Shown: piece after piece, positions 39,704-49,315 of the stretch
How positions within the stretch are numbered: the stretch's first letter is position 1
Layout of the letters: each line of letters begins with the position of its first letter
Assembly (NCBI GenBank): GCA_007693505.1
Contig: REDL01000056.1
Location: forward strand, 62,001-126,000
Length of the DNA stretch: 64,000 nucleotides
From: Desulfovibrionales bacterium
GTDB taxonomy: Bacteria; Desulfobacterota; Desulfovibrionia; Desulfovibrionales; Desulfonatronaceae
Reading direction: 5' to 3'
The notes under the pieces: generated by a model
Seen by the model: the letters and a program-made list of their open reading frames with translations, nothing else
Told to the model about the DNA's origin: nothing
The model's database searches: none
Made by a program: the position numbers and the translations under genes

Positions 39704-39753
39704 CCACGTCAAACGGCCCCGGAGGCAATTGCCTCCGGGGCCGTTTGACGTGG
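39704..39753. terminator. Perfect 50-bp palindrome, likely bidirectional terminator
   Basis: The sequence from 39704 to 39753 is an exact palindrome centred on AATT, giving a 23-bp stem with a 4-base loop on either strand. It separates convergent trmL and the TRAP permease. Neither side has a T-tract, so it would be a bidirectional hairpin rather than a classic intrinsic terminator. Confidence 0.8.
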
Positions 39754-39784
39754 CATGAAGCGACGGATTTTGCCGTCAGGGGCT

Positions 39785-41821
39785 TCAGGCCTTTTCGTTG
39801 GCCATGGCCGATCCAGTGGAGGGGAAGGGGCAGGTCGCCTCCATGGTTTGTTTGAGAGCTTCTTCCTGTTTGTTCTTGCGATGCTGCCAAAGCCCCAGGA
39901 GGACGACGATGCCGATGCCCAGGGCATCGCTGAGCAGATTGGGCTGGAAGCAAAGGAAGGTGGCTCCGCCGAAAATGACCCATTCCAGAATCGTGGTTCG
40001 GCGGATCAGGTAGAACATGGACCAGGCCGAGAAGGCCACGGTACCCACGGCAGCGGCGAAATAGACCGCAGCGATTTCAGTCCACCCGGAGTCGCCCACC
40101 ACTGCCTGGTCCCAACCGATGAACAAGGTCATGGCCGGTTCGTAGGCAAAGAGAAACGGCATGACGTAGAGAAGCTTGGAAAACTTGAAGGCTGTCCAGC
40201 CCGTCTTCCAGGGGTCGGCCCCGGCAATGGCCGCACCGGCATAGGCAGCAACACAGACCGGCGGGGTGATGTTGGAATTCTGGCTGAACCAATAGACGAT
40301 CATGTGTCCGGCGATCAGGCCGACGCCCATCTCATGCAGGGCCGGCACGGCCAGCACGGCAACGATCAGGTAGGAAGCCGTAACCGGGACGCCCATGCCC
40401 AGGATCAACGAGGCCAGAGCGATGAGCACCATTGCCGGTAACAGGTGGCCGCCGGAGAGCGAAATAATGATGTCCGAGAATTTCAGACCGATGCCGCTCA
40501 GGGCGATGGTGCCCACGATGATCCCGATCACGCCCACGGTGGCTCCGATGACCAGTGTGCTCTGCGCGCCGGCAACCAGGGCTTCCCAGATCTGTTTCGG
40601 CCCCATCCGGAATTCCGGGTCGAACCAGCTAATGACGATGCAGGACAGCGTGGCCCAGAATGCGGCGTTGCCCGGAGAGTAGCCGTAGAGCATCATGGCT
40701 ATGATGACCACCAGGGGCAGGCATTTGTACCAGTGCTTCTTGAAAATGGCCGAAGCCGAGGGCATGTCGTCCAGTTCCAGCCCCTTGATATTCAGCTTCT
40801 TGGCTTCAAAGTGGATCATGGTGAACACGGCCAAAAAGTACAAAATGGCCGGAAAGATGGAGATGAGCATGATCTGCACGTATGGCGTATTTGTCAGTTC
40901 GGCCATGATGAATCCACCGGCACCCATGATCGGGGGCATGAACATCCCACCGATTGAGGCCGCAGGTTCGATGGCTCCGGCCACGTGGGGCCGGAATCCG
41001 GCTCGTTTCATCAAGGGGATGGTGAAGGCCCCGGTGGTCACGGTGTTGGCGATGGCCGACCCGGAGACCGAGCCGAAAAAGGCCGAGGCAATGACGCAGA
41101 CTTTGGCCGGACCGCCAACGGCTCGACCGGCCAGGGCCAGTGGCCAGTCGATGAAAAAACGGCCTACACCGGATTTTTGCAAAAACGCACCGAAGAAAAT
41201 GAATAAGATCACGTAGGTGACCAGAACGCTGGCCATGACACCGAACACGCCATCCTGGGTCAGATAGATATAGGGGGCGAGCCGGTCGATGCCGAAACCT
41301 CGGTGAGCGATGGCAGAGGGAAAGTAGGGGCCGAAATAACCATAGGCCAGGAACAACAACCCGCCCAAGGTGATGGACCAGCCCAGAACCCGGCGACAGA
41401 CCTCCAGGGAGATGATGATCCCTACGATGGAAACCCAGATATCCATCTGGGTTTCCATCCCGGCGCGGTAGTTCAGGTTTTCAAACTCAAAAATCCAGTA
41501 GCCCACCACCCCGGCGGAAACCAACGCCAGCAGGACATCCACCACTGTGGGCCGGGTCTGGTTAGACCGTCTCCAGAATGGAAAGGTCAGAAAAATCATG
41601 ATGTACGTCAGGAAAACATAGATTCCGCGGTGGTACTGGTCACTCACGGGTTGCACGCCGGCGGCGTAAAAATAGAACACGACCATGCACAGTCCCATGA
41701 TGGAGACCAGCCATTTCCAAAAACCGGTCAGCTTGCGACCGGTTTTGGCGTCCTTGGACTGGATCCGTTTCAATTCTTCCTTACGGGCAGTGGACATTTC
41801 CTGGAGCTGTGGCTCGGTCAT
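39785..41821 (-). CDS. TRAP transporter fused permease subunit (small plus large membrane components)
   Basis: A 678-residue protein combining the 4-span small and 12-span large membrane subunits of a tripartite ATP-independent transporter, as is usual for the TAXI subtype. Visible segments include SIMGLCMVVFYFYAAGVQP near the start, FFGSVSGSAIANTVTTGAFTIPL (a conserved DctM-like loop), GGFIMAELTNTPYVQIMLIS and GMGVPVTASYLIVAVLAVP. It works with the periplasmic receptor encoded upstream. A long hairpin lies between the two genes. Substrate unknown. Confidence 0.93.
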   Translation of the reverse strand: MTEPQLQEMSTARKEELKRIQSKDAKTGRKLTGFWKWLVSIMGLCMVVFYFYAAGVQPVSDQYHRGIYVFLTYIMIFLTFPFWRRSNQTRPTVVDVLLALVSAGVVGYWIFEFENLNYRAGMETQMDIWVSIVGIIISLEVCRRVLGWSITLGGLLFLAYGYFGPYFPSAIAHRGFGIDRLAPYIYLTQDGVFGVMASVLVTYVILFIFFGAFLQKSGVGRFFIDWPLALAGRAVGGPAKVCVIASAFFGSVSGSAIANTVTTGAFTIPLMKRAGFRPHVAGAIEPAASIGGMFMPPIMGAGGFIMAELTNTPYVQIMLISIFPAILYFLAVFTMIHFEAKKLNIKGLELDDMPSASAIFKKHWYKCLPLVVIIAMMLYGYSPGNAAFWATLSCIVISWFDPEFRMGPKQIWEALVAGAQSTLVIGATVGVIGIIVGTIALSGIGLKFSDIIISLSGGHLLPAMVLIALASLILGMGVPVTASYLIVAVLAVPALHEMGVGLIAGHMIVYWFSQNSNITPPVCVAAYAGAAIAGADPWKTGWTAFKFSKLLYVMPFLFAYEPAMTLFIGWDQAVVGDSGWTEIAAVYFAAAVGTVAFSAWSMFYLIRRTTILEWVIFGGATFLCFQPNLLSDALGIGIVVLLGLWQHRKNKQEEALKQTMEATCPFPSTGSAMANEKA

Positions 41822-41869
41822 TCATGCGTCTCCGGGTTGGGATGATGGCTAGGAGGGGGAAAGAGGATG

Positions 41870-41911
41870 TGACGGTCCCCGCCACGCCTGGAGGCGTGGC
41901 GGGGACCGTCA
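41870..41911 (-). repeat. Intercistronic hairpin between receptor and permease genes, 19-bp perfect stem
   Basis: TGACGGTCCCCGCCACGCC (41870-41888) pairs exactly with 41893-41911, leaving a 4-base TGGA loop. It lies after the receptor stop and before the permease start on the same strand, with no T-tract. Such a structure could stabilise the receptor mRNA or reduce read-through, as known for other binding-protein operons. Confidence 0.85.
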
Positions 41912-41930
41912 GCGGCAAGTTATACGGAGA

Positions 41931-42920
41931 TTAGGGCTTTAGTTCGTCGGGGATGGTCAGGCCCTGCTCGGTCCAGAATTTGTACGCCCCGGGATGCAGG
42001 GGGATGGAGGCTCCAGTCAATCCGTTTTCGATGGACATTTCCCGGGCCGCGGCATGGGCCGTGACCATGTGCCGTAAGCCTTCCGGAGAGTAGATGATCT
42101 TCAGGGACTCGTAGACAATGTCGTCGCTGAGATTGGCGTGGGTCATCCAGAAGGTGGAATCCTGAAAGGTGGTCACGGGCTCACTCTGGCCGCGATAGGT
42201 ATCCGCTGGAATCTCGACCCTGGCGTAGAAGGGGAAGGCGTCGTAAAAACCGCTCTCCTCGGCATCGTAATGCAGGTTCACAAGAGCAATGTTGGTCTGG
42301 GTGGCGGCCTCAATAATAGAGGCGTTGGGATATCCGACCAGGACCCAGAATGCATCGATTTGGCCGTCCCTGAACGCCGAGGCTGCGGGGGAGTAGCCCA
42401 GAAACTGTGGCCTGATCTCATCCCAGAGTTCCATGTGACGGAAGAAGCGCTCCGCGGCCAGGGCCGCACCGGAACCGGCGTTGCCGACGGCAACGCGCCT
42501 TCCGGCCAGGTCCTTTGCTGAAGTGATTCCGGCGTCAGCGCGGACGACTAATTGGGCCGGAGCGCCGTACAGGTACCCCATGGTCCGCACGTTGGTGTAC
42601 TGTCGGTCGTCGTTGGGCAACTGCCCGGCGCGGCCGAGATAGGCGTCTCCGGCGTAGACGATGCCAAAATCCACCTGGGCGGCATGCAAGCGACGCAGAT
42701 TTTCTCCGGAACCGCCGGAGCCCTCGGAGGAAATTTCCACATTGGGCAGTGCCCTGGAGAGATAAATGGCGATGCCATTGGCGAAGTAGTTGAACGTGCC
42801 TCCGGTGGGGCCGCCGCCAAAGGCCAGAAAGGTGCTCCGCTGGGCTGACGCAGGTGATGCTCCGATGCACAGGGCCAACAGCGCCAGTCCCGTCAGGACG
42901 ATCTTCAGTTTCGACTTCAT
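41931..42920 (-). CDS. TAXI family TRAP transporter solute-binding protein
   Basis: A 329-residue periplasmic receptor with a signal peptide (KIVLTGLALLALCIGASPASA). The mature N-terminus LAFGGGPTGGTFNYFANGIA is typical of TAXI/TRAP receptors, as are GVVYAGDAY-like and YGAPAQLVVRAD stretches and an AVGNAGSGAALAAERFF segment. The ATG at 42920 is best spaced from AAGGAG; another ATG sits one codon earlier. It pairs with the fused permease. Substrates of TAXI receptors include glutamate, but no specificity is readable here. Confidence 0.93.
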   Translation of the reverse strand: MKSKLKIVLTGLALLALCIGASPASAQRSTFLAFGGGPTGGTFNYFANGIAIYLSRALPNVEISSEGSGGSGENLRRLHAAQVDFGIVYAGDAYLGRAGQLPNDDRQYTNVRTMGYLYGAPAQLVVRADAGITSAKDLAGRRVAVGNAGSGAALAAERFFRHMELWDEIRPQFLGYSPAASAFRDGQIDAFWVLVGYPNASIIEAATQTNIALVNLHYDAEESGFYDAFPFYARVEIPADTYRGQSEPVTTFQDSTFWMTHANLSDDIVYESLKIIYSPEGLRHMVTAHAAAREMSIENGLTGASIPLHPGAYKFWTEQGLTIPDELKP

Positions 42921-43255
42921 CATGCTCTCCTTGGCTGGAAGGTTTTGGGAGGAGGTCCTCGCAGATTGCCATTGGAGACTTTTGCATGGAGTCACAAGTT
43001 GACGTCAAGGCTCTCCCATGAAAGGGAGGTAATGGTCGGTAAACGAACACCACATGCGGTTGGAAATGCAGCGGTGCTCGTGAAATTACGAACAAGAGGC
43101 GAGGGGTAATCGTGGCAGTCAGGTGCCGGATAGGTGATGCCGGCGCGGACAACCAAGGCGGGCACATCCTTGCTTGGGTGGAGATTCCCGTCGTGGATAC
43201 AGCCTTTAAGACTGAGCGCGATGGAACGGAGTAAGGGGCAGGGCGGACTGTATCG
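42921..43255. other. Intergenic region upstream of the TAXI receptor gene
   Basis: No gene or strong structure is visible. It presumably holds the transporter promoter and the 3' end of the M23 gene transcript, but I cannot assign either. Confidence 0.4.
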
Positions 43256-44161
43256 TCAGTTGAGTATGTAGCGCATGGGGTCCACGGGGATGCCGTTCAG
43301 GCGGACCTCATAGTGCAGGTGTGGCCCGGTGGTTCGACCGGTATTTCCCATATAGCCGATCAATTCCCCACGACTGACTTCCTGGTCCACCGTGACGATG
43401 ATCCGGTGCATATGGGCGTACAGGGTGACAATCCCCCCGCCATGGTCAATGGTCACTACCTTGCCATATGCGCCCTCCTTGCCCGCTGAAAGCACCGTGC
43501 CTGTGGCCGTGGAATAGATCGGTGTTCCAATGGGACCGGCGATGTCCAGCCCCCGATGCATCTCCCGGCGATCCGTGAATGGTGAGCGCCGGTAGCCGAA
43601 TTCGGAGGTGACCCAACCTTCAGCAGGCCAAATGGATGGAGTGGAGGCAAAAAAGCCCCGGTTGTCCCGCAATGCGGCCAACAGTTCCTCCTGGCGGACC
43701 TCCTCAAGCTTGGCTTCAGTATGGAGCTGTTCGAGAAAACTGTGCATTTTTCTAACCAGCAGTTCCTGGCGATGTGCTGTAGGATACTGATCGGAAAAGC
43801 CTCCACGTTCCGTTCCTCCCAAGGAGGACTCGCGATGGACATGTCCAGGGTCCAGGTTCGCCATAACCCTTATCTTGGCATTGAAATCCACGACACGGTG
43901 GACCTGGTCCTCCAGGGCCTCAAGTTTCTCCGTCAGGACCAAAAACTGTTGTTGCTGACGCTCCAGAGAGTTTTGGGCGGTTTGCAGTTTGGCCTCAGCG
44001 GCGTTGACGTTCCTGGAAGAGGTGTAAAAGTGGGCGTTCAAGGCCAGTGAGGATAAAAAAATGCCGACGACCAGGAGGCAGACCCAAACGCGGAGTGTAA
44101 AGGTGCTGCAGGTACCGACATTATCTTTCAGGAGCAGGATTTGGTATTTTTTATGGATCAT
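43256..44161 (-). CDS. M23 family (LytM-like) peptidoglycan endopeptidase
   Basis: A 301-residue protein with an N-terminal membrane anchor (about 22-44, FTLRVWVCLLVVGIFLSSLAL), a coiled-coil-like helical region (AKLQTAQNSLERQQQQFLVL and on to ~80), and a C-terminal M23 domain. The zinc motifs are HRGLDIAGP (HxxxD) and PHLHYEV (HxH). The coiled coil plus M23 layout fits a murein hydrolase or regulator acting in the periplasm. It is 119 bases downstream of the TtcA-like gene. Confidence 0.93.
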   Translation of the reverse strand: MIHKKYQILLLKDNVGTCSTFTLRVWVCLLVVGIFLSSLALNAHFYTSSRNVNAAEAKLQTAQNSLERQQQQFLVLTEKLEALEDQVHRVVDFNAKIRVMANLDPGHVHRESSLGGTERGGFSDQYPTAHRQELLVRKMHSFLEQLHTEAKLEEVRQEELLAALRDNRGFFASTPSIWPAEGWVTSEFGYRRSPFTDRREMHRGLDIAGPIGTPIYSTATGTVLSAGKEGAYGKVVTIDHGGGIVTLYAHMHRIIVTVDQEVSRGELIGYMGNTGRTTGPHLHYEVRLNGIPVDPMRYILN

Positions 44162-44280
44162 TTTGCTCTCAGATGTTTTTTGGGTGCATTATTGCGCGAC
44201 GAGATGGAAAGATGCGCTTTGGACCGCAAATGTCATGACGTGGAGCTGTGAATTGAAGAAAATATACTGCACCAGGAAAT

Positions 44281-45030
44281 TTATGAGCTTCTGTGGAGGA
44301 CGTCAAGCTGCCAACGCTTCAATGCGCCATAGACGCTGCCATGCATGGCGCCGTTGTGGGTAAGGAGGGATTGCAGCCATTTCTCGGTTCGAGATCGTTC
44401 GCTACAGGTAGCCGACGGGCAGGGATTGTTCCAAACAGGCAGGTTCCACTGTGCGGCGGCGCGGCGGATCATCGGCTTTTCCAGAAGGAGCAGCGGCCGC
44501 ATCAGCACCAGTTCTCCGCCAAAGTAGTCTTCCTTGGGCGAAAGTCCCTCCACCCGGCCGTTGCGAAACAAGTTCATGAAGAACGTTTGCACCAGGTCAT
44601 CGGCGTTATGACCCAAAGCCAAGTGTGTCAACCCATAGTGCTTGCAAAGCTCGAAGAGACGTTTGCGACGGTGCCAGCTGCACAAAAAGCATGGTGATTT
44701 TTTTTTGTTTTCCGGACCATGGGCCTTGGGGCCGTAATCCGTGGTTTCCGCATGCAGGGCGACGCCATGTACCGCGGCCCACGGTGCCAGTGGGGCATGG
44801 CTGGTAACGTCAAAGCCCGGATTGAGGTGAATGGCCAGCAACTCAAAAGGAAACGGAACGATGCGTTGGCGCAGTAACAGCACCTGAAGCATGATCCAGC
44901 TGTCGACCCCTCCGGAGACGGCCACACCGATACGGGCCCCGGGCCAGATCATGGCGGTGCGCTGCATCAGCAAGCCGGTGGGGCCGAGGCACTTTTTCTG
45001 GGCAAAGGACAACTTGCCAAGACGACTCAT
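44281..45030 (-). CDS. TtcA-like PP-loop ATPase (tRNA 2-thiocytidine-type)
   Basis: A 249-residue protein with the PP-loop IGVAVSGGVDSWIML near residues 34-48, the CFLCSWHRRKRL segment with a CxxC pair, HLALGHNADDLVQTFFMN, and a C-terminal NNPCPSATCSERSRTEKWL with further cysteines. TtcA enzymes bind an Fe-S cluster at such cysteines and make s2C32 in tRNA. The start at 45030 has AAGGAG seven bases upstream. The exact target nucleotide is uncertain because this family also includes other thiolases. Confidence 0.82.
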   Translation of the reverse strand: MSRLGKLSFAQKKCLGPTGLLMQRTAMIWPGARIGVAVSGGVDSWIMLQVLLLRQRIVPFPFELLAIHLNPGFDVTSHAPLAPWAAVHGVALHAETTDYGPKAHGPENKKKSPCFLCSWHRRKRLFELCKHYGLTHLALGHNADDLVQTFFMNLFRNGRVEGLSPKEDYFGGELVLMRPLLLLEKPMIRRAAAQWNLPVWNNPCPSATCSERSRTEKWLQSLLTHNGAMHGSVYGALKRWQLDVLHRSS

Positions 45031-45559
45031 GGGGGCTCCTTGGGCAATTGGCTTGGAGAGATTATATCGCTCCAAAGAAATCGGCGGCGGTGTGGGGTTG
45101 CAAAGAGGCTTGCATCCCGCAGGGGTGGTACCTATTTTCAGAAAAGTCGGCAACCGAATACGATCAGGCGTTCGAGTGATTGTCGAGATGACACTTTTGT
45201 CAACGAGAAAAGGGCTGTTGTCCAGGGCAGAAGGAGACCTGTCGTAGCGAAGCTGCTTGGCAGGGATTCTGGTTTACACCTTGTATCTTGAAAAACGTGT
45301 TGTTGATAAACTGTTACTGTTTCTGGCAAGAGGCGACCGTTGGGTAAGTGGTGGGAACATGTAATGTTATGCTCTTGGGAAAGGAGGCTCAATTGTTGCT
45401 GGCCTTCTCGCACCAGATCCGAATGTATTGTGTTGAATTTATTTTGATTGTTGCGCTGATGGTGGTACATTAAATTGCTTGGTCACAGCTGTTGACCTGA
45501 GGTTTGCATGTTGGTAAAAAATAAAGTTTTTCGAATTCAAAGTTGTTTTGGGAGGGCGT
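45031..45559. other. Divergent intergenic region upstream of rpoZ
   Basis: Between the divergent TtcA-like gene and rpoZ. I see no gene and no recognisable riboswitch or small RNA. A promoter candidate for rpoZ is listed separately. Confidence 0.45.
45492..45520 (+). promoter_or_regulatory. Candidate sigma-70 promoter for rpoZ-dnaJ-moaC
   Basis: TTGACC at 45492-45497 is followed after 17 bases by TAAAAA (45515-45520), 40 bases before the rpoZ start. A ribosome site GGAGGG follows. The -10 element is imperfect. Confidence 0.4.
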
Positions 45560-45781
45560 ATGGCCAGAATTACTGTTGAAGACTGTTTGCAGCAGGTGGA
45601 TAATCGATTCATGGTGGTGCAGATGGCCATCAAGCGGGTGCAGCAATATCGGAAAGGGTATAAGCCTTTGGTGGAGAGCGACAATAAGGACATCGTTACC
45701 GCATTGCGCGAAATTGCCGCTGGCAAGGTGTTGCCCGCTGAAGACATCCAGGAAGCCGGCATTGTCGGCCAGACGAAGTAA
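45560..45781 (+). CDS. rpoZ: RNA polymerase omega subunit
   Basis: A 73-residue protein starting [20 protein letters not shown], the omega signature, with the [11 protein letters not shown] and [15 protein letters not shown] segments. Omega helps assemble and stabilise beta-prime. ATG at 45560 has GGAGGG 3-9 bases upstream; the earlier frame at 45548 is unnecessary. dnaJ starts 2 bases after its stop, so they share a transcript. Confidence 0.97.
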   Translation: MARITVEDCLQQVDNRFMVVQMAIKRVQQYRKGYKPLVESDNKDIVTALREIAAGKVLPAEDIQEAGIVGQTK

Positions 45782-45783
45782 TC

Positions 45784-46890
45784 ATGGCTGGTCGCAAGGA
45801 TTTCTACGATATCCTCGGTGTAGCTCGAGATGCCTCGGATGAGGAGATCAAAAAAGCCTATCGCCGTTTAGCCATGAAGTACCATCCGGACCGCAACCCG
45901 GATGATCCCCAGGCTGAAGTTCGCTTCAAGGAGGCAGCTGAGGCCTATGAAGTGTTACGGGATCAGCAAAAGCGTGCCCACTATGACCGCTTTGGGCACG
46001 AGGGGTTGAATAATTCCGGGTTTCAGGGCTTTCGAAGCAACGAGGACATCTTTTCCACATTCAGTGATATTTTTGGTGAGTTTTTCGGTTTTGGCGCCCG
46101 AGGTCCGCGACCGCAGGCCGGAGCCGATCTTCGCTATAATTTAACTCTGGCCTTCCGCGATGCAGCCAAGGGAACGGAAGTGGAACTCCAAATCCCACGC
46201 AACGAGGTCTGCGGGGATTGCGAGGGATCCGGTGCGGCCCCGGGCACGCAACCCGAAACCTGCCAGCACTGCGGTGGTCAGGGTCAGATGTTTCAGAACC
46301 AGGGTTTTTTCCGTCTTGCTGTCACCTGTCCGGTTTGTCAGGGGCAGGGAGAAATCATTACCTCGCCTTGTCGGGAGTGCCGTGGTCGGGGGATTGTCCG
46401 CAAAACACGAGAACTGAAGGTCCGGATTCCCGCGGGAGTGGACAACGGTAGCCGTCTGCGACTCCGCGGAGAAGGCGAGCCGGGTCTGCATGGCGGGCCG
46501 CCCGGCGATCTGTATGTTGTTGTCCATGTTGAGGAAGATGAGATTTTTCGGCGTCAAGGTCAAAATCTCGTGGTCAAAAAAGAGATCAGTTTTGTGGACG
46601 CTTCTCTGGGAGCGCGCATTGACGTGCCGACTCTGGAAGAGCCTGTGCCCATGGATATCCCCCGAGGGACCCAGAGCGGGCATGTGTTTCAGATTTCCGG
46701 CATGGGCTTGCCGCACCTGGGCAGTACCCACCGCGGCGATCTGTTGGTCGAGGTTCAGGTCAAGATCCCCACAAAGCTGACCGGGAGACAGGAGGAGCTG
46801 CTCAAGGAGTTCGCCCGACTGGAAGAGGAGCGGCCCATGAAGAAAGTGAAACGTTTTTTCGAAAAGGCCAAGGGAGCGGTCAAAGGATAG
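45784..46890 (+). CDS. dnaJ: DnaJ chaperone (Hsp40), type I
   Basis: A 368-residue co-chaperone of DnaK. Contains the J-domain ([20 protein letters not shown] and YHPDRNP with HPD), a short Gly/Phe region (GFGARGPR) and four zinc-binding CxxCxGxG units ([32 protein letters not shown]). A C-terminal substrate-binding domain follows. Length is normal. rpoZ is upstream and moaC follows within 6 bases. No CIRCE element is visible. Confidence 0.97.
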   Translation: MAGRKDFYDILGVARDASDEEIKKAYRRLAMKYHPDRNPDDPQAEVRFKEAAEAYEVLRDQQKRAHYDRFGHEGLNNSGFQGFRSNEDIFSTFSDIFGEFFGFGARGPRPQAGADLRYNLTLAFRDAAKGTEVELQIPRNEVCGDCEGSGAAPGTQPETCQHCGGQGQMFQNQGFFRLAVTCPVCQGQGEIITSPCRECRGRGIVRKTRELKVRIPAGVDNGSRLRLRGEGEPGLHGGPPGDLYVVVHVEEDEIFRRQGQNLVVKKEISFVDASLGARIDVPTLEEPVPMDIPRGTQSGHVFQISGMGLPHLGSTHRGDLLVEVQVKIPTKLTGRQEELLKEFARLEEERPMKKVKRFFEKAKGAVKG

Positions 46891-46896
46891 CCTGTG

Positions 46897-47394
46897 ATGA
46901 ACGAGACATTTTCGCATCTGACCGAGGACGGGGAACTGACCATGGTCGACGTGGGCGCCAAAGAGCAGACGCAGCGCCTCGCCATGGCCAAGGGTGAAGT
47001 CATCCTCTCAGCCAAGACCCTGGACCTGCTCATGGCCAAGGCTCTGCCCAAGGGAGACGTGCTGGCCACGGCCAAGATTGCCGGGATCATGGCGGCCAAA
47101 CGGACCTCGGACTTGATACCTCTCTGTCACAGCTTGAATTTGGCCTATGTAGACCTGCGTTTCAATGTGGATGTGCAACGGCAGCGGATCGTGATTGAAT
47201 CGGAAATACGCTGCCTGGATCGCACCGGGGCGGAAATGGAGGCCCTGACGGCCGTCCAAATAGCCGCTTTGACCATCTACGACATGTGCAAGGCCGTGCA
47301 GAAGGATATCGTTATCGGTCCCTGCCGTCTTATGCATAAATCCGGGGGACGCGGCGGGACGTATGACGCTGTCCCGGATGAGGATCTTGAGTAA
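46897..47394 (+). CDS. moaC: Cyclic pyranopterin monophosphate synthase
   Basis: Second step of molybdenum cofactor biosynthesis. The 165-residue protein has the MoaC signature: [25 protein letters not shown] with catalytic residues, and [20 protein letters not shown]. The ATG at 46897 is preferred over an adjacent GTG at 46894. It follows dnaJ by 6 bases, so it lies in the rpoZ-dnaJ transcript. moaA and other Mo-cofactor genes are not in the window. Confidence 0.95.
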   Translation: MNETFSHLTEDGELTMVDVGAKEQTQRLAMAKGEVILSAKTLDLLMAKALPKGDVLATAKIAGIMAAKRTSDLIPLCHSLNLAYVDLRFNVDVQRQRIVIESEIRCLDRTGAEMEALTAVQIAALTIYDMCKAVQKDIVIGPCRLMHKSGGRGGTYDAVPDEDLE

Positions 47395-47400
47395 CCCGGC

Positions 47401-48180
47401 TCACCACACCTCACGAACCTTGACTCCCCGCTGGGCAAGAATCGTCTTGATTTCCCTGATCGTGTACTCCCCGTAATGCACGATGGACGCAATCAGCGCG
47501 GCGGAGGCCAGACCTTGTGTCACGGCGTCCGCCATATGCTCCGGCCGCCCCGCCCCGCCGGAGGCGATGACCGGTATGGACACGGACTCGGCGATCAGCC
47601 GGGTCAGTGTCAATTCATACCCTTCCTTGGTTCCATCCGCGTCGATGGAATTGAGGCAGATTTCTCCGGCGCCCAATTCCTGAACCTTTTGGGCCCAGGC
47701 CAACGCGTCCATTCCAGTGGGTGTCCGCCCGCCGTGAATGACCACCTCGTAGCCTGAAGGGATCTCCGGTGTGCTCACCACCTTGAGCACGTCCATGCCC
47801 ACGACCACGCATTGCGAGCCGAAGGCCGTAGCGCCTTGGGAGATGATCTCCGGCGCGCGCACTGCCGCGGAATTGACGGAAATTTTCTCCGCACCGGCCA
47901 GCAGGACGGCCCGCATGTCTGCAACGTTGCGGATGCCGCCTCCTACCGAAAAGGGAATAAATGTTTTGGAGGCCACTTCCTCCACCACCCGAAGCATGAT
48001 CCCCCGGCCCTCACTGGAGGCCGTAATGTCATAGAAAACCAGTTCATCTGCTCCTTCGTCGGAATAGAACTTGGCCATGTCCACGGGGTCGCCGATATCC
48101 ACGTTGCCTTTGAATTTTATTCCCTTGGTCAGACGTCCATCCCGAACATCCAGACAAGGGATGATCCGTTTACTGAGCAT
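47401..48180 (-). CDS. hisF: Imidazole glycerol phosphate synthase, cyclase subunit
   Basis: A 259-residue TIM-barrel enzyme that forms imidazole glycerol phosphate and AICAR in histidine synthesis. Its start is [19 protein letters not shown], with catalytic Asp 11 in CLDVRDG and the second Asp in VVVGMDVLK. The start at 48180 overlaps hisH by 11 bases. Convergent with moaC, six bases apart. Confidence 0.97.
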   Translation of the reverse strand: MLSKRIIPCLDVRDGRLTKGIKFKGNVDIGDPVDMAKFYSDEGADELVFYDITASSEGRGIMLRVVEEVASKTFIPFSVGGGIRNVADMRAVLLAGAEKISVNSAAVRAPEIISQGATAFGSQCVVVGMDVLKVVSTPEIPSGYEVVIHGGRTPTGMDALAWAQKVQELGAGEICLNSIDADGTKEGYELTLTRLIAESVSIPVIASGGAGRPEHMADAVTQGLASAALIASIVHYGEYTIREIKTILAQRGVKVREVW

Positions 48181-48811
48181 GAGCCACCTCCTTGCAGTAG
48201 GCATGAAAATTGGAAAGCAAGGTCAATCCGGGGCGACCGCTTTTTTCCGGGTGGAATTGGGTGGCCCACAAGCCCGGGCGCCCAAATAGCGAAGCAAACT
48301 CTTGACCGTATTCAGTGGTTGCCAGCACCAGCTCCGGAGACGGCATCGGAAAGTAGCTGTGGACAAAATAGAATTCAGCCTCCAAGGGGACATTGTCCAG
48401 CAGGACACACTCTTGCTTGCGATGCAGCCCGTTCCAGCCCATGTGCGGGATGATCAGGTTTCGCCCGTCTTCATCCGTCCAGGCTGGGTCGAAGCGCCGG
48501 CACTCACCGGGGAGGATGCCCAGTGTTCGGGTATCGTTTTCCGCGCTGTAGTCCAGCAGAATCTGGCAGCCGACACAAATGCCCAATAGGGGCTTTCCCG
48601 AACGGACTACCTCGCTGAGGACGGCATCGAGTCCCTTGCTGCTGAGTTCGGCCATGGCCTGGCCGGCTGCCCCAACCCCGGGAAAGATCACCCCGTCCGC
48701 GTGCAGCAAGGCATTTGGTTCCGCGGTGATCGCACACGGGATATTCAGGAAGTCCAGTGCCCGACGAACACTGGTCTGGTTCCCCGCCTCATAATCCAAA
48801 ATGGCCAGCAT
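48170..48811 (-). CDS. hisH: Imidazole glycerol phosphate synthase, glutaminase subunit
   Basis: A 213-residue class I glutamine amidotransferase that feeds ammonia to HisF. It has [19 protein letters not shown] at the start, [13 protein letters not shown] with the nucleophile Cys near residue 78, and [10 protein letters not shown] with the His/Glu. The ATG at 48811 has AAAGGAG upstream. It overlaps hisF by 11 bases. Other his genes are elsewhere. Confidence 0.97.
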   Translation of the reverse strand: MLAILDYEAGNQTSVRRALDFLNIPCAITAEPNALLHADGVIFPGVGAAGQAMAELSSKGLDAVLSEVVRSGKPLLGICVGCQILLDYSAENDTRTLGILPGECRRFDPAWTDEDGRNLIIPHMGWNGLHRKQECVLLDNVPLEAEFYFVHSYFPMPSPELVLATTEYGQEFASLFGRPGLWATQFHPEKSGRPGLTLLSNFHAYCKEVAHAQ

Positions 48812-49315
48812 GCATGCTCCTTTCCTTCTCCGGTTCCCGGTACCAATGGCAGAGCCCAATGCCCTGCCACGTGTGCCCCACGGTGACCGGCACTGTTCCA
48901 ATCACAAATCACTGTATTTGTCACCTGGACCGGTCGCTCGGCAAGCCCTGTTCCTTTGTGGAGCAGGGCATTTTTGTTTTCACCAGTTTTTTTGCCAAGA
49001 CGGCTGGCTTGCCCTGTTTGGAACGGCTCGAAACTCCTTCACCGGTCTCGTAACATCAAGCCGTTGCGCCATAAAAACAGGAAGTTGTGCTCTTGGCGCC
49101 CGGCAACGGCTTGATGAACGATTCCTGGTTCAGTCAAACAGGCGAAGCCGGTCGATCCGTTCCAAGCAGGACAAGCCAGCCTTAAAAATTTCATGTAGTT
49201 ACGTTAGAACAAAAATGCCCTGATTTGTGGAGCCACCAGGGATCTTGTTGCATCTTCACCAAAGGATAGTCCAGGTATGACGTCATGTGACGAAAACGTG
49301 GAGGAATGAAATTGA
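48812..49315. other. Intergenic region occupied mostly by a palindromic element
   Basis: No reading frame here looks like a protein. The central ~260 bp form the inverted-repeat element described separately. The short parts on each side show no other feature. Confidence 0.6.
48955..49232. mobile_element. MITE-like long imperfect palindrome with terminal inverted and flanking direct repeats
   Basis: The two halves are complementary along their length. Outer arms CAGGGCATTTTTGTT (48964-48978) and 49208-49222 match 15/15. A middle block, 49002-49026 versus 49157-49181, matches 23/25. The inner arms CATCAAGCCGTTGC (49054-49067) versus 49103-49116 match 14/14. TTTGTGGAG flanks the element directly on both sides (48955-48963 and 49224-49232), like an 8-9 bp target duplication. 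It has no transposase frame, so it fits a non-autonomous miniature element. It lies between hisH and the patatin gene. Confidence 0.72.

Noticed and set aside
45031-45559. Possible cyclic di-GMP, FMN or other riboswitch before rpoZ
   Set aside because: I looked for the conserved cores of common classes and did not find them.
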